From positions 62,001 to 126,000 of the forward strand of contig NZ_JAEINN010000013.1 in assembly GCF_016342405.1 (NCBI RefSeq): a DNA stretch of 64,000 nucleotides. The letters are read 5' to 3'. The notes under the pieces were generated by a model. It worked only from the letters and a program-made list of their open reading frames with translations. It was not told the DNA's origin and ran no database searches. This stretch comes from Maridesulfovibrio ferrireducens (GTDB taxonomy: Bacteria > Desulfobacterota > Desulfovibrionia > Desulfovibrionales > Desulfovibrionaceae). Shown here one piece after another: positions 26,354 to 35,463 of this stretch. The first letter of the stretch is position 1. Every line of letters begins with the position of its first letter. A program made the position numbers and the translations under genes.

Positions 26354-27883
26354 TTATTTAAGAGCATAGGACAAATTGTCCGCAGCCATAGCTTCACTTG
26401 AATTGATACCTGTTGAGGCAGTCAGATCCTGCTGATCAATATCACGTCCCATGGAATTGTATATCTTGGCCTTCGCAATAATCAGATCAGAATATGAAGT
26501 TAACCGTTTTACATGAGCTTCAAGGTACTGCTGATTGGTCTGCAGAAGAATACTTTCGCTTTCCCCTGCACCGGACTTAACTTCATAATCAATTAGTTTT
26601 TGAAGTTCATCCTGACTTTTTTCAAGCTCGGTAGAAATGGCAAGTGACTCATAAGCATCCCGGTATTCGATGGTAGCAAGGTTCAGCTGCACCAAAATGG
26701 CCAGAGCCTGTGCCTGACGCTGCTTGCGTGCAACCGCTGCCTTTTTCATTCCAGTCTGCTGATCAGATGACAAACGTGGAATGGTAAACAGATCCCAGGA
26801 TACACGCATACCCACATTGCACCACTGATGGCGTGACATGTAAGAGTTATCATCTCTACTGTAACGGGCGAAAGGAGTCAGAGCCGGGAACATTTGAGTC
26901 AATGCGATATCAGCCTCACGAAGAGCCTCATCTTCCTTGAGATCCATCTCAAACATCTCAGGTCTGGCTGCAAGAGCTTCTTTTTCCCATTGCGGAAGAT
27001 CCATCGGCATTTCATCTGGAACATCCGCCAGATCTATACCGTCAATAGAAAACTCAAATGAAGGAGAAAGTCCTAGAAGCTTAGCCAGCTCTTTCTTGGC
27101 CTGACGGTAGTCATATTTAAAGCGGCGCATGCTATCCCGAAGCTTGATAATGGAAATCTGCCCGTTCAAGGCATCCTTCTTTTTCTGGTTTCCTGCTTCC
27201 ATCTGCTTCAAAATTACTTTCTGACGATTCAAGGCCCGTTCAATCAAGCTGTCCGCCCTTCCGGCAGCATCCTTGGCGATAGCACAACGCATATAAGCCT
27301 GAGCAACGCTGACAATCAGATTCTGTTTCACACGCTTAAGCTGTTGCTTACTCATGCCGAGTTGGTTCTCAGACTGATAGGTACGTTGAAAGTCCACAGC
27401 CAGATTTAGCAGGTTCCATGAAAGTTCAGCGGATTGAGTGGAAGTTTCCAAATCATGCGAAATGGAAGGCTCCAAAGACTGCTGGCCGCTCTGAAAACTT
27501 TTTGAAGAACTGGGAGTATACCAATCCTGAGTTGAAAACTCTGCATTACTCATCAAAGACGGTAGCATACGCCAGTATGATCCGGTCAGCATTTCACGCT
27601 GCACTGCCACTTGATGCTCTGATACAGCCGCATCAAGGTTATTCTTCAAGGCAAAGTCTATTGCGTCCCGAAGGGTAATAGCTTTACCGCTGAAGACACC
27701 GGAAGATTCTGCTGTAGTAGCATTAGAAGTAGAATTCTGCCCGGATAGGGTCATTTCTGCTTGCTTTGTAAAAGCAAGGTCCTTGGCCAGATTCTCGTTC
27801 CTCATTTCTACGCCGGATTTGGGGGCGCAGGCGGTGAGGAGGAGAAGGAGAATAATTGATCGATTAAAATTCAACATATACAT
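26354..27883 (-). CDS. TolC-like outer-membrane channel lipoprotein
   Basis: A 509-residue outer-membrane efflux protein. The N terminus is a lipoprotein signal (LLLLLTAC, lipobox Cys about residue 19). Two repeated helical halves are visible, each with long coiled helices (DFALKNNLDAAVSEHQ starting the first, ARPEMFEMDLKEDEALREAD starting the second), and a YDAY-type turn typical of OEP family members. It would form the exit duct for the substrate. It begins 8 bases after the stop of the giant gene and precedes the adaptor by 81 bases, so it is within the same operon. Confidence 0.85.
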   Translation of the reverse strand: MYMLNFNRSIILLLLLTACAPKSGVEMRNENLAKDLAFTKQAEMTLSGQNSTSNATTAESSGVFSGKAITLRDAIDFALKNNLDAAVSEHQVAVQREMLTGSYWRMLPSLMSNAEFSTQDWYTPSSSKSFQSGQQSLEPSISHDLETSTQSAELSWNLLNLAVDFQRTYQSENQLGMSKQQLKRVKQNLIVSVAQAYMRCAIAKDAAGRADSLIERALNRQKVILKQMEAGNQKKKDALNGQISIIKLRDSMRRFKYDYRQAKKELAKLLGLSPSFEFSIDGIDLADVPDEMPMDLPQWEKEALAARPEMFEMDLKEDEALREADIALTQMFPALTPFARYSRDDNSYMSRHQWCNVGMRVSWDLFTIPRLSSDQQTGMKKAAVARKQRQAQALAILVQLNLATIEYRDAYESLAISTELEKSQDELQKLIDYEVKSGAGESESILLQTNQQYLEAHVKRLTSYSDLIIAKAKIYNSMGRDIDQQDLTASTGINSSEAMAADNLSYALK

Positions 27884-27891
27884 AATTACCC

Positions 27892-30800
27892 TTAATGTTC
27901 ATCTAGCCATTTCTGGCTTACATTGGCCCAACCCTCGACAACTAAACCTTTATTATAACTAGTTTTTCCATCAGCAAGTTCCTCACTCTTAAAGCCTGTA
28001 ATTTCTCCACTATCTTTATCTTTTATAGGAATAAGTTTTATTTCTCTATGACTGCTAACATTTTGCTCAAACAAAGTTACATTGTATGATCCATCATCCA
28101 ACTTATCTGAAACATGCTTAACAATTGCAACATGACCATAAGGATTCGATCCAGTTTCCGCAAATGATATAACTGCTCCATTTTTCGGTGGTTTTGAAGA
28201 TGTATCAGCTTTCTGTCCTATATCAAAAAAATTATAGGATGCTTTCCCAACGTTGTAATAAGAAGATTTTCCATTAGTCAGCTCCCCTGTATCAATCCCT
28301 GAGACTGATTTTATAACCGCCTTTACTAGAGCAACACATTGAACTCCTTTCGGTCCATCATATGCAACATCTCCTCCGCTTTTTTCTGTATAAGTTGCAA
28401 CAGCAGTAACACTATATGTTGCATCTCTTCCGTATATTTCCTTTAATTTTGATGTAGATAGCTCTCCTGTTTTTTCCAAATATAAAGTTTGTTCACCAGT
28501 AGAAAATGCTACACGTGAACCTGTCGGAAAATTTCCATCAACTACTTGGTCTTGTTGTAAAGCTTCTTTTACTTGAGCTGAAGTCCTTTCCCCTTTAACA
28601 TAAGACCGACTCAATTCTTTTAAAATATTTGTTTTTTGATATGAGCTTACAATATCTTTAATGTTTGCGCTTGTTAGATAGTGTTCCGATAAAACATGAA
28701 ATTTTCTACCTTCAAGATCATTTTTTGAAAGCAATTTAAAAAACTTTTGAATCGAAAATTCTTTTTTTGATATTTTTGTTATTAAATTCCAAGTGTTATC
28801 ATTAACATTGATTTCGCCGCTAATCACCTTGTCATAAAAAATATCGCTGTTGAATGAAGTTCCATAGTTTGAATACAACGTCTCAAGTGTGGCTATCGTT
28901 TGTTTTGTCTCATTATTTTTTAATTCGTTATTAACAATTTTAGCTGCTTCAGAAGCTTCAACCTTTCCAGGGTCTCCTCCTCGCAGCTTTATCCATGCTG
29001 CATTTTTAGAATTATTCACTAACGCATTAGTCTCAGATGCCCCACCAGCGCTATCATCATTATAATAAATCAAGCCCTTGATATATCCCTCAATCAACTG
29101 GTTATGATCAATTTGTTCGCTTTCGTATTTATTTTTTAAACTCTCTGCGTATTCAATAACAGTTCCTTTTTTGTCTGCCGAAGATACATTCTCCGTGTAT
29201 TTATTACTCGTATCTATAACGTAATCTAATGTTGTTTTATTATCTGATTCATTAAATTGTTTACTAACGTTTAGTTCAGGAACAGGCTTGTCCACAACCG
29301 GAGCAGCATTAACCTTTATCTTCATAAGTTTCTGCCCAGAACTAAACGCACTACTTGCACCCGTTCCAATACTACTCACAGTGCTATGAAGAGCCCCATC
29401 AGTCCCATCCCATGCCCGGAAGCGAAGGTAGGCATTACCTTTCCATCCAGAATTAGGCTTAAATCTAATCTTATCAGACCCGGAAAGTAGAAAAGCTGCA
29501 GACGAGCCAATGGCAGTATCAAGACTACGCCAACTACCACTACTGAAATACTGCCATTCACCACCAGTATCATTCACATTAGTGATAGCAATCCCCAAAT
29601 CATGATCATCAGCATCACTTGCAACAGAACCAATCAAGCTTGAAACAGTCTGACCTGTTGGATTGCTGGTATTCTCCATGATTGAAGTCATAGTTACGTG
29701 ACCGGAAAGAGTGGGTGCATGGTTTACCGAAGGGGTGGGATCAATTGGGTCAGGATCAGGAACTATTGCCTGAACTCCAACATTTTTCAAAGTGGGATTT
29801 TTCGTTGTATCTGCAGGAATATTCCAAAAGGTGTTATCCCAATTCTTATAAATATCGTATGAAGAATCTTTACCCGCCAGTTTTATTGTAGGATTTTTGC
29901 TTTTATCGCTAGGAAATGCCCATACACTTTCATCCCAAAAACTGTAAGCTCCATATGTGGTACCTGAAGAATCCTGTCCATCTTCGCCGCTAGGACCTCT
30001 ATCAAGGATCATTTCCCCCACGACTTCTTTTCCCGCAACTATTGTTATTTGTGATTGATCTTTTAAAATCATCGTTTCTTTTGCATTGTTACTGATCAGG
30101 GTTCCAGAGTTATTACCAACAACCCTACCAACAAAACTTCGCCCTATGACTTTACTATTCCGCGCAGAACAATTATTAAGTTTAGCCTTTGAACTTCCAA
30201 CTACCCCCCCCACAGAACTATCTCCGGACACATTTCCGGATGCATAACTATTGGAAACAGTGGGAGTAAATCCTGAAAGAACAACTAACTCTCCAACGAG
30301 TCCGCCAACGCTTTCTTTTGCAACGACTTCACCTGAAGCATAACAACTATCAACAGCAGAACTTGACTGCATCCTTCCGGCAAATCCCCCAACGAAATTA
30401 TTTGCTTTAACAAACCCAGTTGCATAACTATTTTTGATAGAGGAGCTTTCTCTAATAAGTCCGGCAAAGCCTCCAGCTTTATTCTTAGCCGTCACCGCTC
30501 CCGTGGCATAACTATTTATAATAGAAGCAGGAGTTACGTAACCAATCACTTCTCCAACAAAACCACCAACTTGATCTCCACTAGCACTGACTATGCTATC
30601 TGTATAACTATTAAAAATTTTCCCGCCTATTAAACTTCCTATAAAACCTCCGACGGAATCAATTCCAACGACGGAACCAGAAGAATAACAATTAGTCACA
30701 GACGAGCGTATAAAACTAACCCCCAGCAACCCCCCTACCGTTGATGATCCTGTGACTTTGCCAGTGGCGAAACTATTTTTTAAATTGTTGGTACACATGT

Positions 30801-32631
30801 CAGTGTCCCCAAACCTTCCAATCAATCCGCCTATATTCGCTGTTCCGGTAACTTCACCAGTTGCATAAGAATTTTCTATAGAATTGATTCCCCATCCGCT
30901 GGTAATACCTACCAATCCCCCCACAGCAGTACTTCCATCTACGTTCCCTGTAGCATAAGAATCAGTAATAGTTCCGGCAAAATTTCCAACGAGACCTCCG
31001 GCTTGATCACCAATCGCTTTTACATTTCCCGAAGCAAAACTTTGTTTAATAACATTCTGTTCACTCCCAGCCGTAACACCAAGGAGTCCCCCAACCTTTT
31101 CACCTCCGAAAACAGTTCCAGAGGCAGATGATTTACTGATAGTACTAAAACTCAGAGAACCAACCAGCCCCCCCGCAGACTTACCAGTTACTAATGCAGA
31201 TGAAGTACAATTAGTAATTTGTGTACCGCTTCCAATTACCCCTACAAGCCCACCCACATTTTCTGTTGCCCTGACTTCACCTGAAGAACTGCAATTTAAA
31301 ACAGTAAACGCTGCAGATGCCCCAATCAAAGCTCCGACCTTACTATTTCCTCGAATGCTGGCGTCACGAACGTTGACATCTTTAATGCTAGACCACGTAA
31401 CTCCACCAAACAAACCGACATTATCCTCAGTTGGTCTGTTGATAAAGAGATTGTAGACTGTATGACCATTTCCCATAAAGTTACCCATAAAACAATTGCC
31501 AGAGTGGTCTGTAATATCGGCTTTTTCTCCTATCGGATTGAATCCCTTTATATCGTCTGTATCACCAATTGAGCCATCACCATCCCAATCGACAGAAGTT
31601 TCATCCACATCAAATATAATGTCTTTTGTCAGTTCATAACTACGACCAAACCAATGACTACCCTTTGCACTTGTCTGCGACAAAGCAATCAACTTCTCAG
31701 CGCTATCAATCTCATAATACCCATCAACATCAGCATCATAAAGAGTCTGCGAAGTACCGCCAGAAGTAAGCTCAATTGTTATAGAAGGAGTAGCCAACAC
31801 CCCATCAAAATTATTCAGTTTAGCACTATCGAAATATAACTCAGCCAGATCAACGCCGCCTTCCTCAAGCAACCAGTTACCACCAGCTTCAGCGTTCCCA
31901 GTATCATCAATACTGGCGGCAATCTCGCGGCCTGTGAGCTGCTCAAGCTTGGCAATAAAATCTTTACCTTCAGCTCCTTCGCCTACACCGCAACCAAGCA
32001 GGTCAATGTGACCATCGGATTCGACCAATGAACCTACGTTTTTCCAAAAAGTGGACATTTCAGGATTTGAGAGAAGTGTATCAGCATCAACGGCATAACC
32101 ATCAGCCAAATGTATAGAACCGGAACCAATAGAGTGGGAAGCAAATCCAATGGAGGCGGCCTGCTTGCCATCAAGAGCGGATTCTATTTTATTGAAAATT
32201 TCGTCAGGATTATCAGTATCGGCATCGTAGGTTACGGTGATGACATTTTCTTTAGCTGCGCCGACCAGGTCATCAACATCTGCCAGTCCGCTGGAAGCGA
32301 CAAGAACCGTGATGGGATCTTCTTCAGGTTGAGAAGGTTCTTTAGAGGACGTAGAATTGTTATCTTTTGTAACATTTGTTGCATCAACAGACTGATTATT
32401 CTGAGGAGCAATAGCCTTTAAAAGATTACCCACATCAGGCGTTGAGCTTTCACCAACCGGGTTCTTTCCTGGGTCATCAAAATTATGTGCTTCAGGAGTC
32501 GCATGGGAATCTTTAGCGGGTTTTGCATCATTTGGAATGTCTACCGCTCCTGGATCAGCCATAGCCTCAATAGCATGTTCAACGACAACAGCAGCTGCAC
32601 CGTCCAGAACTATTCTCTCTTCCAGTCTCAT
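27892..32631 (-). CDS. Giant exported protein: LEPR-like motif, DUF4347, GLUG repeats, CHAP amidase
   Basis: A 1579-residue protein (ATG 32631, with GAGGTG 7 bases upstream; the frame is open 10 codons farther). It begins MRLEERIVLDGAA, like the LEPR-xLLD motif at the start of many giant exported proteins, and has no ordinary signal peptide. Residues about 105-275 are DUF4347 (LVASSGLADVDDL, GFASHSIGSGSIHLADG, LLGCGVGEG). Residues 385-850 carry at least 14 GLUG repeats (core GGLVG...NSYATG). About 980-1107 is a cadherin-like module. The C terminus is a CHAP amidase-like domain with Cys in GVQCVALVK and His in YGHVAIV. It is first in the operon and is the likely substrate of the exporter encoded behind it. 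Confidence 0.85.
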   Translation of the reverse strand: MRLEERIVLDGAAAVVVEHAIEAMADPGAVDIPNDAKPAKDSHATPEAHNFDDPGKNPVGESSTPDVGNLLKAIAPQNNQSVDATNVTKDNNSTSSKEPSQPEEDPITVLVASSGLADVDDLVGAAKENVITVTYDADTDNPDEIFNKIESALDGKQAASIGFASHSIGSGSIHLADGYAVDADTLLSNPEMSTFWKNVGSLVESDGHIDLLGCGVGEGAEGKDFIAKLEQLTGREIAASIDDTGNAEAGGNWLLEEGGVDLAELYFDSAKLNNFDGVLATPSITIELTSGGTSQTLYDADVDGYYEIDSAEKLIALSQTSAKGSHWFGRSYELTKDIIFDVDETSVDWDGDGSIGDTDDIKGFNPIGEKADITDHSGNCFMGNFMGNGHTVYNLFINRPTEDNVGLFGGVTWSSIKDVNVRDASIRGNSKVGALIGASAAFTVLNCSSSGEVRATENVGGLVGVIGSGTQITNCTSSALVTGKSAGGLVGSLSFSTISKSSASGTVFGGEKVGGLLGVTAGSEQNVIKQSFASGNVKAIGDQAGGLVGNFAGTITDSYATGNVDGSTAVGGLVGITSGWGINSIENSYATGEVTGTANIGGLIGRFGDTDMCTNNLKNSFATGKVTGSSTVGGLLGVSFIRSSVTNCYSSGSVVGIDSVGGFIGSLIGGKIFNSYTDSIVSASGDQVGGFVGEVIGYVTPASIINSYATGAVTAKNKAGGFAGLIRESSSIKNSYATGFVKANNFVGGFAGRMQSSSAVDSCYASGEVVAKESVGGLVGELVVLSGFTPTVSNSYASGNVSGDSSVGGVVGSSKAKLNNCSARNSKVIGRSFVGRVVGNNSGTLISNNAKETMILKDQSQITIVAGKEVVGEMILDRGPSGEDGQDSSGTTYGAYSFWDESVWAFPSDKSKNPTIKLAGKDSSYDIYKNWDNTFWNIPADTTKNPTLKNVGVQAIVPDPDPIDPTPSVNHAPTLSGHVTMTSIMENTSNPTGQTVSSLIGSVASDADDHDLGIAITNVNDTGGEWQYFSSGSWRSLDTAIGSSAAFLLSGSDKIRFKPNSGWKGNAYLRFRAWDGTDGALHSTVSSIGTGASSAFSSGQKLMKIKVNAAPVVDKPVPELNVSKQFNESDNKTTLDYVIDTSNKYTENVSSADKKGTVIEYAESLKNKYESEQIDHNQLIEGYIKGLIYYNDDSAGGASETNALVNNSKNAAWIKLRGGDPGKVEASEAAKIVNNELKNNETKQTIATLETLYSNYGTSFNSDIFYDKVISGEINVNDNTWNLITKISKKEFSIQKFFKLLSKNDLEGRKFHVLSEHYLTSANIKDIVSSYQKTNILKELSRSYVKGERTSAQVKEALQQDQVVDGNFPTGSRVAFSTGEQTLYLEKTGELSTSKLKEIYGRDATYSVTAVATYTEKSGGDVAYDGPKGVQCVALVKAVIKSVSGIDTGELTNGKSSYYNVGKASYNFFDIGQKADTSSKPPKNGAVISFAETGSNPYGHVAIVKHVSDKLDDGSYNVTLFEQNVSSHREIKLIPIKDKDSGEITGFKSEELADGKTSYNKGLVVEGWANVSQKWLDEH
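30090..31440 (-). repeat. GLUG-repeat coding region
   Basis: Within the giant gene, at least fourteen degenerate units of roughly 75-100 bases encode GLUG modules (VGGLVG followed by NSYATGxV). The units differ at many positions, so they are old protein repeats rather than a recent tandem expansion. They form a beta-helix-like stalk in related adhesins. Confidence 0.8.
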
Positions 32632-32661
32632 ATTCAGCACCTCAATCAGATTTAAAAACAA

Positions 32662-32819
32662 AATTCATAAATCAACATCAAAAACACTAAATTAGACGTT
32701 GATCTAAAAAAAATTAATTAATCATAAAGAAAACAGTGGCTGAATTATCACACTAATCACACCTAGTCTAGAAGAATCATTCTATATAACCGCTAGTCAT
32801 TGATATTTTGAGTTAAAAC
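32662..32819. promoter_or_regulatory. Upstream region of the secretion operon
   Basis: A 158-base AT-rich gap between the relaxase end and the giant gene start. The promoter for the seven-gene minus-strand operon should be here, but I see no convincing -35/-10 or sigma-54 pair. A short inverted repeat TAGAA...TTCTA lies at 32770-32785 and could be an operator or the relaxase transcript end. Confidence 0.35.
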
Positions 32820-34508
32820 TTAAGTTCTCCCTAAAATTACTTTTTTTGTAATCCCTCTACTTAGCCGGCAAATTTCATTCCCATTCATCTGTACATTCGG
32901 CCCAAACACCCTCTTAGCCAACTTCTCGGCAACAAGCCCAGCCTTCGGATCATTCATACTGAAGAAAATTTTATCCCCGTTATCTTTGACCATGCCGCCA
33001 CTTTCCAGCGTATAAAGAATATTTCCAGATGAATCGACACGCCAACTAAGCTTATTTAACATCGGCTTTTCAGACTTGAACTCGCCATCTTTATTCTTCT
33101 CCCGACGCTCAATCCTTTGGCTAATATCATAACGTTTCTTTTCCTCAGCTTGAAGCTGGAGCATCTTAGAAATAGATAACAGCCTGCGCTTATCCTTCCA
33201 AGCCAAGTTTGAATCTGATCTAATCTGACTCTGTTTGAGCTTAAGCGCGGAAACTTTAGAAATAGCTTTATCAGATTCAGCTGAAGGAATACTCTGGATA
33301 GGCTCCTTCTTAGAACGTAAAACCTGCAAAGCAATTTCATCACCGTTTTCAGCCTTCCATTTCAAAAAGTCATTCCAACGGTTGAACGGTGTCAGCTTTC
33401 TAAGCTCTGCCCTTCTACTCGCAACATCCGCCTTTATTGCTTCAATAGTTTCAGTTTTCTTGCCGGTTGCTAACGCAAGCAATCGACTACGATCTTTAGG
33501 ACAAAGTTTACGATCACGTTTAATTTCTTTGATCTTACTTCCCCAGAAAGCAGTGGCTTTATTCCACCGTTCATCTTGCTCAGCTTTGATTTCCTCATAG
33601 GCCTTCTTCCGGCCATCTATGGCCTCACGGTACAGGGAATAAAGCTCTCCCCGCTTTTTATGAAGCGGACGCGACACATACCTTTCCTGTTCATCTTTGC
33701 TCTGCACAACTGCAATAGGTTTTTGATATTGACCTAACTTAGCTTCAAGCTTTCCCTTGCTAAAATCCCGATCCAATCTACTGGCTTTAACGGCAGTGCT
33801 GGAATGCCTATCTTTTATGATACAACCATTACCTCTAGCTTTAACCTCAATTCCGATCTGCGCCAAAGATTTATGGAAATCCTGCCAGCTTTGCGCGTTA
33901 TCCAGTGATTTAAGGATGAAATCTTTACGCTCCTTCACATAAGAATCAAAAGACTGCTGACCGGAATGCGCTTCATATGTTTCAGCCCTATCATTATTAC
34001 GTTTTGGCTCCAGATTTTTTTGTCGGCCATTATCAAACTTCAAACCGAATTTCAGTTCCAGCTCACGATGCAACCGGTCACGCTTGAAATAGTCCCGGTA
34101 AGGCTCATGCCTGGTGAGAGTTTCAGGATGAATCATATTGTAAGCAATGTGCATGTGAAGATTGTTAGTATTCTTATGGACTCCACAATGACGCTGGTGT
34201 TCTTCAAACCCTAGAACCTTGGCAAATTCCTTTTCAATTTTCTTACACTTCTCTGGAGTCAATAAAGCCTCATCTTCCGGCCTGAAGGACACGATTAGGT
34301 GATAAGTCTTTTCTTTCCTCGTGCGCTGGTTCAGATCCTGAGTGTCCAAAACTTCCTGAATGGCCAGTTGATAGTTTTCACCAGCCCAGCAGCCATCATT
34401 CCAAGAATAAAGAGTCTTCTCCCCTTTGTTCTTAGCATCAGCAATGTAATCAGCCAGTCGCCGATAATTATCATTCTGAGGTTTACAGGAAATCCTTCGG
34501 CTAATCAT
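32820..34508 (-). CDS. traI: TraI-type (MOB-P) conjugative relaxase
   Basis: A 562-residue relaxase that nicks oriT and pilots the strand. It resembles RP4 TraI along its length: the presumed catalytic Tyr21 in LADYIAD, KTYHLIVSFR near residue 70, LGFEEHQR, and the metal-binding motif LHMHIAYNMIHP with His118, His120 and His127. A C-terminal LPD7-like domain (IFFSMNDPKAGLVAEKLAKRVFG) follows, as in RP4. It is shorter than RP4 TraI (about 730). ATG 34508 overlaps the stop of the partner gene (ATGA); a GTG at 34529 is a weaker alternative. Oriented away from the oriT, as in IncP plasmids. Confidence 0.92.
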   Translation of the reverse strand: MISRRISCKPQNDNYRRLADYIADAKNKGEKTLYSWNDGCWAGENYQLAIQEVLDTQDLNQRTRKEKTYHLIVSFRPEDEALLTPEKCKKIEKEFAKVLGFEEHQRHCGVHKNTNNLHMHIAYNMIHPETLTRHEPYRDYFKRDRLHRELELKFGLKFDNGRQKNLEPKRNNDRAETYEAHSGQQSFDSYVKERKDFILKSLDNAQSWQDFHKSLAQIGIEVKARGNGCIIKDRHSSTAVKASRLDRDFSKGKLEAKLGQYQKPIAVVQSKDEQERYVSRPLHKKRGELYSLYREAIDGRKKAYEEIKAEQDERWNKATAFWGSKIKEIKRDRKLCPKDRSRLLALATGKKTETIEAIKADVASRRAELRKLTPFNRWNDFLKWKAENGDEIALQVLRSKKEPIQSIPSAESDKAISKVSALKLKQSQIRSDSNLAWKDKRRLLSISKMLQLQAEEKKRYDISQRIERREKNKDGEFKSEKPMLNKLSWRVDSSGNILYTLESGGMVKDNGDKIFFSMNDPKAGLVAEKLAKRVFGPNVQMNGNEICRLSRGITKKVILGRT

Positions 34509-34831
34509 AAACTCATCACCTTCTCGCACAATTCCTTCTGTCGCTGCCGTAGATCTTTAAGCAACTTCTCAACATCAAGCCGGTGTTTGTCATCATCAAG
34601 AATCCACATCTTGAGCAGCCCACCCAAACGAGCAAGGTCTGCATTGATTTTTAGCAACTCCCGGCGTGCCTGCTGATCCTCACGGCTCTTAATTTCATGG
34701 CCCAGGCAAACGGCTTTTGCAAAAGCAGAAACGGACAGACTACACTGCTTTGCAGTAGTACTGACCACCTTGTGTTCTTTTTCAGAAACATAAGCTTTTA
34801 TGACTTTCTTTTTACTCGGCACGGATTCCAC
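34505..34831 (-). CDS. traJ: TraJ/MobC-like relaxosome accessory protein
   Basis: A 108-residue protein with a basic N terminus, a ribbon-helix-helix-like region (KAYVSEKEHKVV, CSLSVSAFAKAVCLG) and a long C-terminal helix (DVEKLLKDLRQRQKELCEKV). This matches the MobC/NikA/TraJ type that binds oriT beside the nick and recruits the relaxase. It lies between oriT and the relaxase gene, overlapping the latter by four bases, exactly the context expected for TraJ in IncP-like transfer regions. Confidence 0.82.
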   Translation of the reverse strand: MESVPSKKKVIKAYVSEKEHKVVSTTAKQCSLSVSAFAKAVCLGHEIKSREDQQARRELLKINADLARLGGLLKMWILDDDKHRLDVEKLLKDLRQRQKELCEKVMSL

Positions 34832-34873
34832 TTTTCTCTTGGACTGTCTTTATTCTTGCGTTGAGCCGCAGGT

Positions 34874-34960
34874 GAATAAGCCAACCTCAGCCACAGGCTG
34901 GGCAGGGCGTAAGGTCGTCCACTTTGAAAAAGTGGGCCTACCTTACCTGTCCTGCCTTCC
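34874..34960 (-). other. oriT: Predicted oriT, RP4-like, with nic near 34954/34955
   Basis: The block GTGGGCCTAC at 34932-34941 followed by a pyrimidine-rich ACCT and TCCTGCC (34945-34956) matches, base for base over most of its length, the RP4 oriT nic region as I remember it (GTGGGCCTAC, then ACCTATCCTGCC). GAATAAG at 34874-34880 also occurs at the start of RP4 oriT. An imperfect inverted repeat, arms 34901-34925 and 34929-34956, flanks it. By analogy the nick falls after TCCTG at 34954. It lies directly upstream of traJ and traI. Sequence and context agree; strand given is that of the tra genes. Confidence 0.85.
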
Positions 34961-35023
34961 GACTCCGTGAGATTATATGCGATTTAGTGCCATTATTACA
35001 AGCTATTAAGTAAAAAGAGAGGA

Positions 35024-35090
35024 ATATCATAAAATCTCGTTTAATCTCATAAAATATCTCTTAAAATCATTAAATATCGTAAAATATCAC
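35024..35090. repeat. AT-rich degenerate 10-bp tandem repeats beside oriT
   Basis: Seven consecutive 10-12-bp units of the type ATCTCATAAA / ATCTCGTTTA / ATCGTAAAAT run from 35024 to about 35090. Their spacing is close to one helical turn, so a bent or protein-bound segment is likely, such as a site for a TraK-like or IHF-like accessory factor at oriT. Confidence 0.55.
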
Positions 35091-35463
35091 TATCAGAAAT
35101 GAGAAGCTGAAATTCTCGTCTCTGGACAAACGGACTCCGGTTGAAGTATTCGTTTCAGATTATATTCTACATTGATGAAGGTTGCTTCCATCGCGGCGCT
35201 CCGTCCTCCGCCCCCTGGGCTGAAAGTTCCACTTAAAATCAACCGATCCAGGTCTTAGGGATGGGGTAAGGCGTAAGGAAAAGAGCTGCCTACAATCTCA
35301 TGTGTAAAACTGTGGAGCTCGCGCATGAAGTTTTTCTACTGCGGTTATTTAGGCTGCTGATTTAGTTAAACTGTTTGGGCAAAGTCGGTCGCTAAATATG
35401 AAGCATTCCAAATGAAGAATTTTTCACGGATTTAATTTTTAATATTTATAAAAAAAGCACCAT
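35091..35463. other. Intergenic region between oriT and the defence island
   Basis: No gene seen. The segment holds a GC-richer patch near 35190-35220 and a GGCGTAAGG at 35272-35280 that repeats part of the oriT left arm (34906). The promoter of the helicase gene should be here. No terminator is evident. Confidence 0.4.

Noticed and set aside
30090-31440. GLUG-coding repeats as a recent tandem DNA repeat
   Set aside because: Units differ at many bases and in length; the pattern is seen at protein level only.
20785-32631. A classical RTX type I secretion system
   Set aside because: No GGxGxDxxx calcium repeats in the giant protein and no ABC transporter gene.
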